Below are positions 1 through 11,300 of a stretch of DNA of 64,000 nucleotides, one piece after another. The stretch's first letter is position 1, and every line of letters begins with the position of its first letter. The notes beneath the pieces are model-generated. The model searched no databases. It was not told where the DNA came from and saw only the letters and a list, made by a program, of their open reading frames with translations. The stretch comes from Limnomonas spitsbergensis (taxonomy: Eukaryota; Chlorophyta; Chlorophyceae; Chlamydomonadales). The stretch spans positions 1,212,501 through 1,276,500 of the forward strand of contig JAYJMM010000124.1 of assembly GCA_037349105.1 (NCBI GenBank), in the 5' to 3' direction. The position numbers were made by a program, and so were the translations under genes.

Positions 1-815
1 TGTCCCCTTCACCCCCTCTGACATTAACCTCGGGTGGCTTGCCATCATCATTCCCAACGCACCTTCCTCTGCTCTCTCTTGGCGGGTGCGGCCCGGACGC
101 AGGTGTCTACCTCAACCCACAAGGCAGCATATTTTTTCCTCCTAGCCAGTTGCTACGGCCCAAGTGCCTTGATAAGGACTAGGTGAGCCAGGTCGGGATG
201 GTGGGGAATTCTTGCATGTGATTGGAATGGGCGGATGGGAAATCCTCACATGCGAAACGTGTGTGTGCAGGCATGCGAATGTGATGTATCCCGAGGGTCG
301 CTATCAATGTTCATTTAGTGTGCACCAGACCATCTTCAGGGGGGTGGGCGGTCAGCTGGGCGATGCGGGGCATACCAGAGCATTGTTGGGAAGGTGCGAG
401 GCGGCCACCACTGGGCCCATGGCAACCAACCCTCACCTTGCCTGAGGCTTGGGGGCCCAAGGAGCATGGCTAGCTGCACTAGACCCTGCAGACCATATGC
501 CTGTTTTAGCTGAAGTGTAGCTGAAGTGTAGCTGAAGTGTAGCTGAAGTGTAGCTGACGCACCGAAGACTAAACAGTTTCCACTTTAACGGAATCATCGA
601 GGGGATGAGGGGCAGCCGCCATTTGGCCGATGGAGACCAAAGCGTGACCAGCATACGGCCAGTGGCTTAAGCAACACAGCTGCTGGATGCACTAGACCAT
701 ACCAACCGTAGGCTGGTTTGTATCTGAAGTGTACCTGAAGCACTCTGAAAAGAACAGTGTGGATCATGAGGAGGGTGACTGCAATCTGAATCTGCCAGTG
801 AACGGACGTATGTGC

Positions 816-1196
816 CTGCTTGCTCCACATGGGCCTGCTTGCTCCACATGTGCCTGCTTGCTCCATATGGGCCTGCTTGCTCCACATGGGCCTGCTTGCT
901 CCACATGTGCCTGCTTGCTCCACATGGGCCTGCTTGCTCCACATGTGCCTGCTTGCTCCACATGGGCCTGCTTGCTCTACATGGGCCTGCTTGCTCCACA
1001 TGGGCATGCTTGCTCCACATGGGCCTGCTTGCTCCACATCGGCCTGCTTGCTCCACATGGGCCTGCTTGCTCCACATCGGCCTGCTTGCTCCACATGGGC
1101 TTGCTTGCTCCACATGGGCTTGCTTGCTCCACATGGGCCTGCTTGCTCCACATCGGCCTGCTTGCTCCACATGGGCCTGCTTGCTCCACATCGGCT
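816..1196. repeat. 19-bp minisatellite, copy A (about 20 units)
   Basis: The unit is CCTGCTTGCTCCACATGGG with variants (ATGTG, ATCGG, TTGCTT). Because 19 is not a multiple of 3 and the unit has no stop in any frame, the array is open in all six frames. That produces overlapping spurious proteins rich in ACSTW or GASRPMWSKQAHVEQ. I do not regard any of them as coding. Confidence 0.95.
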
Positions 1197-1499
1197 GGGA
1201 GACAAGCTGAAATATGTAGGCGTCTTTTGTTTGCAGACATGCATATGTGCGGCACATAATTGAAGGTCAAACAGGGCACCTCTGCTGCTGCTCCAGTTGT
1301 TTTTGCTTCTGCTGCTGCCTCCTGGGGGTGTTGAGTGGTGACCTAGTGGCGCTGCCTTAAGGATCGCAGCTGTAGGACGACAGGTGTGGATGCCACTGGG
1401 ATTGCTTAACCTTTGATCTCAGAAATAGTTTTACCAACGGTGGGGCAAATAGGAAGTTGACACCGCCCAATCAGCCATATGGCTATGTGCCCATGAGCC

Positions 1500-1880
1500 C
1501 TGGGCACCTCACAGGCAACCGTACAGCGTAGCCTTATACCCTGAACCCCTCCTAGGCTACCGTACCGCTTTACCCTGAACCCCTCCTAGGCTAACGTACT
1601 GCTTTACCCTGCACCCTGAACCTCTGCTAGGCTACCGTCCCGATGAGGCACTACACTTTGAACCCTGAACCTGAACTAGACTTACCCTACTAACCCTAGG
1701 CTTACGCCTGGACCCCGAACGCCTCCTAGGCTTTCGCACACGCTTACAGCCTTCCTAGGCTTATGCCCCACTTCCCTTTCAAACCCTCCTAGGCTACCGT
1801 CCCCCTGAACCCCTCATCCTCATCCCCTCCTATGCTGTTGTCTTGCTCCCCCCTTTGATCCCCGAACTCCTTCTAGGGTA
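1500..1880. repeat. Degenerate CCTAGGCTACCGT low-complexity block, copy A
   Basis: Spaced degenerate units combine ACCCTGAACCCCTCCTAGG with CTACCGTACCGCTTT. They look like telomere-style CCCTGAAC heptamers interleaved with a CCTAGG core. The block matches 10,070-10,600. No gene is visible in it. Confidence 0.8.
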
Positions 1881-2570
1881 CCGTCCCGCTGATTTACATG
1901 GTGAATGTCCCAGAGATGCTGCAGCTACTGGAGGCCGCCTACAAGCAGGCACAGTTCGAGGCGACAGGCAGAGGAGACCCCAGGGACCCCGCCACCAGTC
2001 ACCCGTCTGCGGCCGCCCACCGCACATTGTTCCAGCTTACGGCCAGCGCTGTACTGGCGCATGCTGGGAGCCGCACCAGCTACAGAAAGAAAGAAATAAC
2101 CAGCAACAGGGTGTGTGCTGGTGTGCGCACAAGCTAACGGCTATGGCTCTGTGCGTTTATCATGACTGACATGCTGCTGCGAGCGGTGCTGGACTAGGGT
2201 GGATGCCGAGATGTAGAGGATGCGCTACATGTCTGCTGCCAGTGCCCGAGTGTCAAGGAGATGCTCAGAGAAAGGGGTTGGGCATGCCCCCCGGAGGCAG
2301 GGTGCCACGGACTTTCACCTTATATAGTTGTGTACCAGGACCGGCAAGGGTGGCGGAGCCTTTCCCTCCCACCAACATCCTGTCACTTCCTTTTGTGGAG
2401 GTACATCTGTTTTCTGTCATATAAGATTAACATGGCTCCTGCATGGGTGAAAGGCTCTGGCTTTTTTGGAGGGGATGGTAAACGTCATTTAGTGTATTTT
2501 CCTTCTCCTTTGCGTTCGTCGCTGTCTTGCCCGTTCCCGCTTGCCTTCAATATCCTTCTCCCAACTTAAC
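1880..2570 (+). mobile_element. LINE 3' fragment, copy A (decayed)
   Basis: Plus-strand translation around 1,898-2,290 gives the end of a non-LTR retrotransposon ORF. A segment with AAYKQAQFEATGRGDPRDP and RTLFQLTASAVLAHA is followed, after frame breaks, by a Cys/His-rich end (EDALHVCCQCPSVKEMLRERGW). The same segments occur in the longer minus-strand copy at 34.5-35.5 kb. Stops and frameshifts make this copy dead, and nothing 5' of this part is present. Confidence 0.75.
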
Positions 2571-2577
2571 TGCTGGG

Positions 2578-3200
2578 TGCCCGCGTGGCTGAGTCTTTTT
2601 GAGCAGGGCCCAGCGATGGTATGTCATTGACTGTTGGTGCCCATGCAGCTGAGCCTTTTTTGTATGGCCCAGAGGCATGACGTCATTGATATGTGTTACC
2701 CGAACGAGGGGTGGGATACACATGCTTTTGTGGGTTTTTTTTTGTTGTTGTAGGCTTTGTTGAGTGCTAGTCTTTAGTGGAACTCAGGTGTCGGACTTGG
2801 TCTTCTTTGCCTTCCCCGCCTTTCCTTTTGTTCCTTTCCCCCCCTCTGCCATTTAGTTCCTTCTTATTTTCTCCCTTTTAAACAGTTGGGCGCCCACGCG
2901 GCCGAGCTTTCAGCAGGCCCAGAGGTGTAACGTTATTGCCCCGAGCGAGGTTGAACTTACCTGCCGAGAGGGGCTGTTTTCATTTTATTTGAAGGGGGTT
3001 TTCCTTATTTGGTTACTCTTTTAGTTGTTCCCGTACTCTATGTGTCATGCGGCTGAGCCTTTTTGAGCAGGGCCCTGAGGATGACGTCATTGGTATGTGT
3101 TACCCTGGCCGAGGTTCAACTTATCTTGCTAGAGGGGCTGTTTTCCTTTCATCTGAGAGGGGCTTTTCCGTGTGTGGTTACTCTTTTGTGTCCGAACTCT
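2578..3200. repeat. Cluster of LINE 3'-tail motifs
   Basis: A motif around GGCCGAGCCTTTTTGAGCA, GGGCCCAGAGGTGTAACG and TCATTG recurs at about 2,590, 2,650, 2,890 and 3,050. It is separated by T-rich and pyrimidine-rich DNA. The same motif ends the LINE fragments elsewhere in the window, so this looks like nested or tandem 3' ends with no ORF body. Confidence 0.7.
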
Positions 3201-4402
3201 TAGCCTGCCCTAGCTAAGGATATCGTCATACACTGCAGGTTTCACTTGGAAATAATGGCTGCACCCCAGGCATGCATTTGAACTGAGGTTTGGGAACATT
3301 TCATCACCTACAGGCCAGCTTCTGGCCGGTGGCCCCGGTAGGTCAGGCATGCATGCTTGGGCCCTCCTAATAAGGCTCGGCCGCTTGGCCCAATGACATG
3401 TTAAAACATTTGAGCCCAAAACCTTAGGAAGCCAATAATATTACACAAGCATGTGCGTCCTTATGGAACAAGGGCTCGGCCGCAACAACGCCCTATTGTC
3501 TCGTTGGAAACTAAACTTGGAAAAGAGAGAGGTGTAACGTCATTGGCATGCCTTTGGACGCCACTGAAGGAGCTGCATGGGACTTTTTGGTCAATTTAAA
3601 GGATTCCACCGGACGTTGAGTTCTCCAATCTGGACAAACAAAACCGTACACATCCCTATGGATCCGGGTCGAGGAGATGACGACGCTCCTGCCAAACACT
3701 GTCTTACTTCATACCCCACTACAACGACAGGATAACTCTGGCGCACATGATTGACGCATCCAGGGTTCAACCGCCTGGTGCAACCCAATGTGAAAATGGC
3801 TAAGCAGCCTTCGAAAGAGGACATCGTTGATTTCCCCTACCATGCGCAAGTGCAGGATACCTAGAAACCGCAAACCAGTTCCGAATTATCAGAACATGTC
3901 AAACTAATGAAACCTCGAGAGACCGTCTTAACATGGCCTTCATATTTGTTCAAACCATTCACCTCTAACCACAGACCACAACAACAATTCATCAATTTAA
4001 GACATGAAAAGCCCAGCCCAGATATGGCAATTTTTATGATGCGCCAAAATACGCGAGGGGCACTATTCTGGGCTGGCACTTGAACAATACCAATTAGCCA
4101 AGCCATTCAGAATCAGTTCGTGCACCAAGGGTTTGCCTCTATCTCTTTTGCCAACCTTATGAATCAAGACCCATAAAGGCTTAATCAGGAAGGTAAACGA
4201 GGAGAACAATGGAGTCCTATGCATCAGCTTGAATCCAGTCCATGCCCGAGATACCTGCCTTCACCAACGTCAAAGACACCATAGTCTGGTTTAAGGCAAT
4301 GAGTGAATCTTGGCCATTTTGCATCCAATATTCTGTAAGAGCCCCACTTCTTCACTTTGTTCAAGCACATATCAGGTAACAGTTACTTAAATATCATATT
4401 AA
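3201..4402. other. Non-coding spacer shared with copy B
   Basis: No convincing gene. The stretch aligns by eye with about 11,640-12,551 (shared pieces include TGAGTTATCCAGCATT-like and CAATTAGCCMAGCCATTCA segments). It contains one more tail motif near 3,470-3,550. It is the 3' flank of the repeat-protein gene. Confidence 0.6.
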
Positions 4403-5902
4403 TCAGCCATAAACAAAGTTTGAAAGACCCAGCTTCACCAAAGCCGAAGTCAGCATGCTACGGTCTAAGTAATTGAAGCTGGACAATTTTGCCTTAGCCA
4501 CGGGAAGGAAAGCATCCATGAAGGCTGCATTAGTGTGATCCAACGTGGCCATGGCCCAGATAATGGTGGACAGGTTTTGTGGATTGAAGTTGGGCAGCTT
4601 GTTCTTTGCGGCGTTGAGAAGATAATCAGTGAAGGCGGCATCGGTGTGCCCCAGCGTTGCCATGGCCCATAGAGTGTTGGCCAAGGCTTGCGAGGTGAAG
4701 TCGGGCAGCTTGTTCTTTGCAACAATGAGAAGAGCAACCGTGGAGGCTGCATTGGTGTGCCCCAGTTTGGCCATGGCCCAGATGGTGTTGGCCAAGGCTT
4801 GCGAATTGAAGTCGGGCAGCTTTTTCTCTGCCTCAAGGAGGAGAGAAGTTGTGAAGGCGGCATTAGTGTGCCCCAGCGTCGCCATGGCCCAGAGAGTGTT
4901 TGCCAGGTCTTGCGAGTTGAAGTCATGCAGCTTATCCTTTGCCACTGAGAGAAGAGCAACTGTGAAGGCTGCATTTGTGTGACCTATCGTCGCCATGGCC
5001 CAAAGAGTGTTTGCCAGCTCTTGCGAATTGAATTCGGGCAGCTTGCTCTTAGCCACTGAGAGAAGAGCAACCGTGAAAGCTGCGTTGGTGTGCCTGAGTT
5101 TTGCCATGGCCCAGATGGTGTTGGCCAGCCCTTGCGAATTGAAGGCAGGCAGCTTTTCCTCTGCCTCTAGGAGGAGAGCAGTCGTGAAAGCTTTGTCGGT
5201 GTACCCTAGCTTTGCCAAAGACAAAATAGTGTTGGCAAGCTCTTGTGGCTTGAAGTCTGACATGACACCTGACCCAGCTTTTCGGACCAAAGCAGATATC
5301 AATGGCCCATCTCGGAAATTTAGCTTTGCCAGAGCGTACATGCAGTTGGACACTTGCCGGGAACCCATTTCCGGCACATGCTGCCCGACCACATTTGCTA
5401 GGATTGATACAGTTTCCGTCTCCCTCCCCCCTTGCCGGAACGGTCCATGGATCAGTCTTTGTGCTTGCATCATAGCGGCTGAGGCATGAATGAAATTGAA
5501 GCTGGGCCCGAGCTCCACAGCTATAGTGCGCAGTTGCTCCAGAGTTCTGCAGTCCCTGATCATGCAAGTAAGCTGTCTGACGTCTACGCTACTGCTCCCT
5601 CCATCTCTGTCTGTGTGAAGCTCAGATCCATTAGGGAGGCTGCCCTCCCGTGTCGCAGACCTGTCACCTGCCGGCTGTGGCTGATCCGCTCGATTCACAC
5701 GCTGCTGCAGACGTTGTGGCCGTGGGGCCAGCGGGACGTCTCCTGGATCTCCTCTGCTGCCGCCGCCAGCCGCTGATACTGCAACGTATGGTCCATTCTG
5801 GTTGCTTTCATCCCGTCCATAAGGTTGCGTCAACCTGCTGGTGCCGATGGAGAGCTGTGTCGAGCGCTGATGCATCCCATGCAGCCTCAGACTACTGACA
5901 CC
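4403..5902 (-). CDS. 37-residue helical-repeat protein, copy A (OPR/HPR-like)
   Basis: This exon encodes about 499 residues. An N-terminal low-complexity stretch of about 100 residues is followed by a conserved lead-in (QLTCMIRDCRTLEQL, FNFIHASAAMMQAQRLI) and nine or so tandem helical repeats of 37 residues with the core LANTIWAMAKLGHTNAAFT. The array ends with a capping segment (ALVKLGLSNF) and a stop. Such arrays are known from octotricopeptide and FASTK/RAP-type heptatricopeptide proteins, which bind RNA in chloroplasts or mitochondria; that role is inferred here. No RAP domain follows. The open frame begins without ATG, and TTTTGTGCAG precedes GGTGTC at 5902. The paralogue has the same CAG/GG junction, so I read this as an internal or last exon with an upstream exon not found. 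The first ATG in the exon is about 10 codons in. Confidence 0.8.
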   Translation of the reverse strand, partial: GVSSLRLHGMHQRSTQLSIGTSRLTQPYGRDESNQNGPYVAVSAAGGGSRGDPGDVPLAPRPQRLQQRVNRADQPQPAGDRSATREGSLPNGSELHTDRDGGSSSVDVRQLTCMIRDCRTLEQLRTIAVELGPSFNFIHASAAMMQAQRLIHGPFRQGGRETETVSILANVVGQHVPEMGSRQVSNCMYALAKLNFRDGPLISALVRKAGSGVMSDFKPQELANTILSLAKLGYTDKAFTTALLLEAEEKLPAFNSQGLANTIWAMAKLRHTNAAFTVALLSVAKSKLPEFNSQELANTLWAMATIGHTNAAFTVALLSVAKDKLHDFNSQDLANTLWAMATLGHTNAAFTTSLLLEAEKKLPDFNSQALANTIWAMAKLGHTNAASTVALLIVAKNKLPDFTSQALANTLWAMATLGHTDAAFTDYLLNAAKNKLPNFNPQNLSTIIWAMATLDHTNAAFMDAFLPVAKAKLSSFNYLDRSMLTSALVKLGLSNFVYG

Positions 5903-5908
5903 CTGCAC

Positions 5909-8160
5909 AAAATGAAGTTCATGGATATTTGACTCCCTTGGTAAATAATATGTGTCCAGGGTTCAATAGGTTGGAAGACAAAACGCAGGACCTCATGAAT
6001 GATTTTGCCAAAAGTTACTGCATCCCTCATCTTTGCCTAAAAGTACGACACCTCCTTTGCATTGCCGCTGAGTGGCCAAAGTGAGGAACAAACCTTGACC
6101 AGCCTACAGCAAGCCAGCCAGCCAGGTGAAAGTAACCCTAGCAGTAGGGCTTGCTGCATCAGCCCCCCGGCCATAGGCCTCAATGCATCATCTCAAATAC
6201 AGCTGACGCACGCAAGCAAAAGCAAATGCGGTAGCAAGGCTTGGTTGGCTACATACACTCTGCAACGCTGAGTGTATGCAAGAGTGCGGTACCCGTAATG
6301 AGAGATTCTTTCTGGGTGCGCCACACATTATTTGTTTAAGGGGCTGCCAGGCAGCCATTGGTAGGGCGATGCGTACCCTAACCTTACCCTACCCTTACGG
6401 CCAGTGCCCAAAGCAGCAGAGCTTGCTTCATCATATGCCCCTTTGGCCGCATGACGTGATGCAGCTGGCCTGTGGCAGAAGCGCGCCAGATCAACGTGGA
6501 TGGGCCATCGCAAGACTAGACGGATGGGAACCAAACCTTGACTAGCCTACAGCCGGTGGCCAGGGCCTGAATAACCCCCCCTCATCTTCCGCAGATTTGT
6601 TGAAGCTGTTGCTGAAGCGCTAACGCAGTGCCGGGAGTATGGGGTTGTGGGCTTTGTAAGAGTGCGGCATCGATATCGCTTGTCAGTCATAGTTTCAGTG
6701 TGCATCAAATCACCTTGGCGTCTTAGCGTGGCTGCTGGGCGGCCACCACTACTTGGCTTATGGAGACCAAATCAAACCCAGCTCAAGCCCTCATGCATGC
6801 TCAAGCCCTCATGCATGCACCCACTCATTCCCTCATGCTCCAGCTAAATCTCTGATGTCGCCACAGATAAATGCCTCATGCCGCACAGCTCAATCCCTCA
6901 TGCCCCAGCTGTCTGCCTCATGCCCAAGCTCAATCCCTCATGCTAGAAAGCCACAGCTCAATCATTGATGCCTCACATCAACTTCTCATGCCATAGCTCA
7001 GGCCCTCATTTACTCATCCCCTAGATCACTCAGCAGCCCTTCAGGCCTGAGGCAGCTTATTCCATCCCGCTCGGATCGACTACGCCACAAACAGCGCATC
7101 ACTCACCACGACATTTTGATGATCTGATGCTTTGAAAGCGTGTGCAGCCACGCTGAGAGTCGAGAGGCCCAACAATGATCCGCGAACGCTGGGCTGGAGA
7201 CGAAGTAGACGAGGCGAGTACCGAGCTGATGACAAGGCGGGGGGGTCGAGGCGTGTTGAGGGAACATGATGGCGAGGCGATGACACTGTCCATCGACCAA
7301 GATGAGATGCCATCTCGCTGCAGGTGGACGGACGGTCAGGATGCAAGGAGAACAATCAATACAGCAATCAAATTTGACGGGAGGATCGCCGCGCGCTTGG
7401 GGTCGCCGCGGAAGTAAGGTTCACAAAGATTCTTACCGGTGTTCGATGATCAGCCGATGAAGAAGCAGAAATGACCAGGCAGCCGATTCAGGAACCTCGC
7501 CTAATGCCAGCAAGCCACCCGTGCGCCATGAGGCGTGGTCGTAGCAAATTGGGTTGAAGAAGTGGGGAAGTTTGGACGAACGGTTGGGGCATGTTCGACG
7601 ATCTGCTGACCACAGCCGCGATTGATGGTTCTATGTTTTTGTTAACAAACCGGTTGATGCAACCTCTGCGAGATGCTTGAAAGCAAAATAATGTTTTCTC
7701 AGATGTCAAACTTCTACCCTGCGACTTGGCAGATTGGGTGGGGTCAGAGATACCCATCACGTCAACGCATGGATACCATTACGCATCAACCCCAGCCAGG
7801 CAGCCTGATTTGCAGCTGGAGGTGGCGGTCTGCATGCAACATCCCGGTGCTGTGCATGACTGCATGGCCGCCACTCCGTGCGCCATGCGCCATCCTTGGC
7901 CCTTAGCGGTCAGATCTGCTGCGGCGATTGTGCGGGGTAGAGGGTCATCTGCAGTGGCGCTTCGAACTGAGAACAGGAAGGCGCTGCGGACTTCTACAAC
8001 GGAGTTTTAAGAGAACCCTATCCAGGCCCTGGGTGGACGGGGTGAGGAGGGAATGAAACAGGAGCGGAAGATACATGCAAACACCCATGCAGCACGCCAC
8101 GCGAAAATCTCATACTATAAATAGATGTGTATCCTCCACCATCCCCACGAAAGATGTCTC
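5909..8160. other. Spacer between duplicated blocks
   Basis: No supported gene. It contains repeated fragments of a phrase also seen at 620-670 and 8,980-9,010 (ACCTTGACCAGCCTACAGC followed by CGGTGGC), a CTCATGC-rich stretch, and a segment near 7,100-7,300 resembling 13,940-14,150. Short open frames here have no recognisable domain. The missing 5' exon of the copy A repeat-protein gene could lie here. Confidence 0.5.
6775..7010. repeat. Degenerate CTCAATCCCTCATGC repeat
   Basis: About a dozen imperfect units built on CTCAAGCCCTCATGC, CTCAATCCCTCATGC and CCACAGCTCAATC, with variable spacing. It is non-coding low-complexity DNA. Confidence 0.75.
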
Positions 8161-8544
8161 TTCTCTCGCGCCTGCACCCCCCCCCCTCCTTTTCGCCCAC
8201 CTTCTGCCCTTGGGCCCGTCCCCTTCCCCCCCTCTGACATCAACCTCGGGTAGCTCTACCGTTACTGTTCCCAACGCACCTTCCTCTGCTCTCTCTTCGT
8301 GGAAGCGGCTCGGATGCAGGTGGCCCACCTCCGCCCACAAAGCAGCAGATTTCTACCTTCTTGCCAGTTGCTACGGCCCACGTGCTTCGATAAAGACGAG
8401 GTGAGCCAGGTCCGTGAGGTGGGGATTTCTTGCATGCGATTGGGTGAATGAAAAGTTGTCACGTCTGTATCTTTTGTGTGCAGGCATGCGAATGTGGCGT
8501 ATCAGGGAGGTCGCTATCAATGTTCTCTTAGTGCGCACTAGACC

Positions 8545-8870
8545 ATCTGCGGGGGGGAGGGGGCGGGCAGCTGGGCGATGCGGGGCATACCAGAGCATTG
8601 TTGGGGGGGGGCAGGTCGGCCACCCCTCGGCCCATGGAAACCAACCCTCAACTTGCCTGAGGCCTGGGGGCCCAAGCAGCATGGCTAGCTGCACTATACC
8701 ATTTTCGGGGGGGGGGGGGAGGGGGCGGGCAGCTGAGCGATGCGGGGCCTACCAGAACATTGTTGGGGGGGTGCAGGGCGGCCACCATTGGGCCACTTGG
8801 CAACCAACCCTCACCTCGCCTGAGGCCTGGGTCCCAAGCAGCATGGCTAGCTGCACTAGACCCTGCAGGC
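8545..8870. repeat. Tandem duplication of a G-rich stretch in copy B
   Basis: A stretch of roughly 160 bp containing GGCGGGCAGCTGGGCGATGC and ACCAGAGCATTGTTGGGG occurs once in copy A (about 335-480) and twice here, at 8,545-8,700 and 8,703-8,865. Confidence 0.8.
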
Positions 8871-9158
8871 CATATGCCCGTTTTTAGCTGAAGTGTAGCT
8901 GACGCACCGAAGACTAAACAGTGTCCACTATAACGGAAACATCGAGGGGATGAGGGGCAGCCGCCATTTGGCCGATGGAGACCAAACCTTGACCAGCATC
9001 CGGCCAGTGGCTTAAGCAACACAGCTGCTGGATGCAACAGACCATACCAACCGTAGGCTGGTTTGTATCTGAAGTGTACCTGAAGCACTCTGAAAAGAGC
9101 AGTGTGGATTATGAGGAGGGTGACTGCAATCTGAATCTGCCAGTAAACAGCCGTATGT

Positions 9159-9754
9159 ACCTGCTTGCTCCACATGGGCCTGCTTGCTCCACATGAGCCT
9201 GCTTGCTCCACACGGGCCTGCCTGCTCCACATGGGCCTGCTTGCTCCACATGGGCCTGCTTGCTCCACATGGGCCTGCTTGCTCCACATGGGCCTGCTTG
9301 CTCCACATGGGCCTGCTTGCTCCACATGGGCCTGCTTGCTCCACATGGTCCTGCTTGCTCCACATGGGCCTGCTTGCTCCACATGGGCCTGCTTGCTCCA
9401 CATGGGCCTGCTTGATCCACATGGGCCTGCTTGCTCCACATGGGCCTGCTTGCTCCACATGGGCCTGCTTGCTCCACATGGGCCCGCTTGCTTCACACGG
9501 GCCTGCTTGCTCCACATGGGCCTGCTTGCTCCACATGGGCCTGCTTGCTCCACATGGGCCTGCTTGCTCCACATGGGCCTGCTTGCTCCACATGGGCCTG
9601 CTTGCTCCACATGGGCCTGCTTGCTCCACATGGGCCTGCTTGCTTCACACGGGCCTGCTTGCTCCACATGGGCCTGCTTGCTCCACATGGGCCTGCTTGC
9701 TCCACATGGGCCTGCTTGCTCCTCATGGGCCTGCTTGCTCCACATCGGCTGGGA
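9159..9754. repeat. 19-bp minisatellite, copy B (about 31 units)
   Basis: The unit CCTGCTTGCTCCACATGGG is shared with 816-1196, but this array is about 50 percent longer and more homogeneous. The flanks match on both sides (CTGTATGTACCTG before, CGGCTGGGAGACAAGCTGA after). Long overlapping frames in all phases arise from the unit length and are not genes. Confidence 0.95.
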
Positions 9755-10069
9755 GACAAGCTGAAATATGTATTTGTCTTTTGTTTGCAGGCATGCATAT
9801 GTGCCGCACATAATTGAAGGTCAAACAGGGCACATCAGCTGCTGGTCCAGTCGTTTTTGCTTCTGCTGCTGCCTCCTGGGGGTGGTGGTGACCTAGTGGC
9901 GCTGCCTTAAGGATCGCAGTTGTAGGACGACAGGTGTGGATGCCACTGGGATTGCTTAACCTTTGATCTCAGAAATAGGTTGACCAACGATGGGGGAAAT
10001 AGGCAGTTGACACTGCCCAATCAGCCATATGGCTATGTACCCATGAACCCTGGGCCCCTCCCAGGCAAC

Positions 10070-10600
10070 CGTACAGCGTAGCCTTAAACCCTGAACCCCT
10101 CCTAGGCTACCGTACCGTTTACCCTAAACCCCTCCTAGGCTACCGTACTGCTTTACCCTGCACCCTGAACCTCTGCTAGGCTACCGTGCCGATGAGGCAC
10201 TACACCCTGAACCCTGAACCTCAACTAGACTAACCCTACTAACCCTAGGCTTAAGCCTGGACCCCGAACGCCTCCTAGGCTTTCGCACACGCTTACAGCC
10301 TTCCTAGGCTTATGCCCCACTTCCCTTTCAACCCCTCCTAGGCTACCGTCCCGATGAGGCACTACACCCTGAACCCTGAACCTGAACTAGACTAACCCTA
10401 CTAACCCCAGGCTTAAGCCAGGACCCCGAACGCCTCCTAGGCTTTCGCACAAACTTACAGCCTTCCTAGGCTTATGCCCCACTTCCCTTTCAACCCCTCC
10501 TAGGCTACCGTCCCCCTGAACCACTCATCCTGAATCCATCCTTTGCTGACGTCTTGCTGCCCCCTTAACCTTGATCCCTGAGCTCCTTCTAGGGTACCGT
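10070..10600. repeat. Degenerate CCTAGGCTACCGT block, copy B
   Basis: It matches 1,500-1,880 but contains an internal duplication. The run from CCGATGAGGCACTACACCCT through CTTTCAACCCCTCCTAGG appears twice, near 10,187 and 10,350. Confidence 0.8.
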
Positions 10601-11300
10601 TCCGCTGATTTACTTGGTGAATGTCCCGTCCCAGAGGTGCTGCAGCTAGTGGAGGCCGCCTACTAGCAGGCGCAGTTAGAGGCGACGGGCAGAGGAGACC
10701 TCAGGGACCCCGCCACCAGTCACACGTCTGCGGCCGCCTACCGCACATTGTTCCAGCTTACGGCCGGCGCTGTACCAGCAACAGAAAGAAAGAAATAGCC
10801 AGCAACAGGGTGTGTGCTTGTGTGCGCACAAGGTAACGGCTATGGCTCTGTGCGTTTATCATGGCTGACATGCTGCTGCCAGCGGTGCTGGGCTAGGGTA
10901 GATGAAGAGCATGTGGAGGGTGCGCTGCCATGCGCAACAGTGCGCTGCCAGTGCCCGAGATTCAAGGAGACGCTCAGAGAGAGGGTTTGGCATGCCCTCC
11001 GGAGGGCGCCACGGACTTTCATCATCTGCAGTTTGTAACTTTGTACCGTGACAGGCATGGATGGAAGAGCCACTCCCTGTCACGTTTTCTATCAGACTAG
11101 ATTAACATGGCCCCTGCATGGCTGGCAAACTCTGGCTTTTGTGGTGGAGATGGTAAACGTCATTCAGGGTGTTTTCCTTCTCCTTTGTGCTCGTCTCCTT
11201 CTTGCCCCTCCCTCTTGCAGGGGCAAGAGGGAGGGGCTTCAATATCCTTCTCCCGACTTCACTGTTTGGCGCCCATGCCGCTGAGCCTTTTCGAGTAGGG
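10600..11300 (+). mobile_element. LINE 3' fragment, copy B (decayed)
   Basis: This is the counterpart of 1,880-2,570. It shows the same GRGDLRDPATSHTSAAAYRT-like peptide in broken frames, with an in-frame TAG near 10,664 and a deletion relative to copy A. The Cys-rich end near 10,900-11,000 is still recognisable. A perfect 15-bp inverted repeat lies at 11,204-11,237. Confidence 0.7.
11204..11237. other. Perfect 15-bp inverted repeat (hairpin)
   Basis: GCCCCTCCCTCTTGC at 11,204-11,218 is the exact reverse complement of GCAAGAGGGAGGGGC at 11,223-11,237, with a 4-base loop. It lies in the LINE tail of copy B. The equivalent stretch of copy A lacks the second arm, so it arose after the duplication. 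Confidence 0.85.

Larger units (their letters stand above)
1..5908. repeat. Segmental tandem duplication, copy A
   Basis: The first bases of the window (CTCTGACATTAACCTCGGGT, then CCCAACGCACCTTCCTCTGC) recur near 8,235-8,290. The same order of blocks follows in both places: G-rich stretch, 19-bp minisatellite, CCTAGG-rich block, LINE fragment, tail motifs, a spacer, then a minus-strand repeat-protein gene. The left end lies outside the window. The offset shrinks from about 8.2 kb to about 7.85 kb, so indels have accumulated since the duplication. Confidence 0.85.

Noticed and set aside
594..1263. Several overlapping proteins of 65-216 residues across the first 19-bp array
   Set aside because: The array is open in all frames because the unit is 19 bp without stops; no frame continues into a conserved domain.
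8648..9817. 387- and 209-residue frames over the second 19-bp array
   Set aside because: Same artefact; frames on both strands are equally open.
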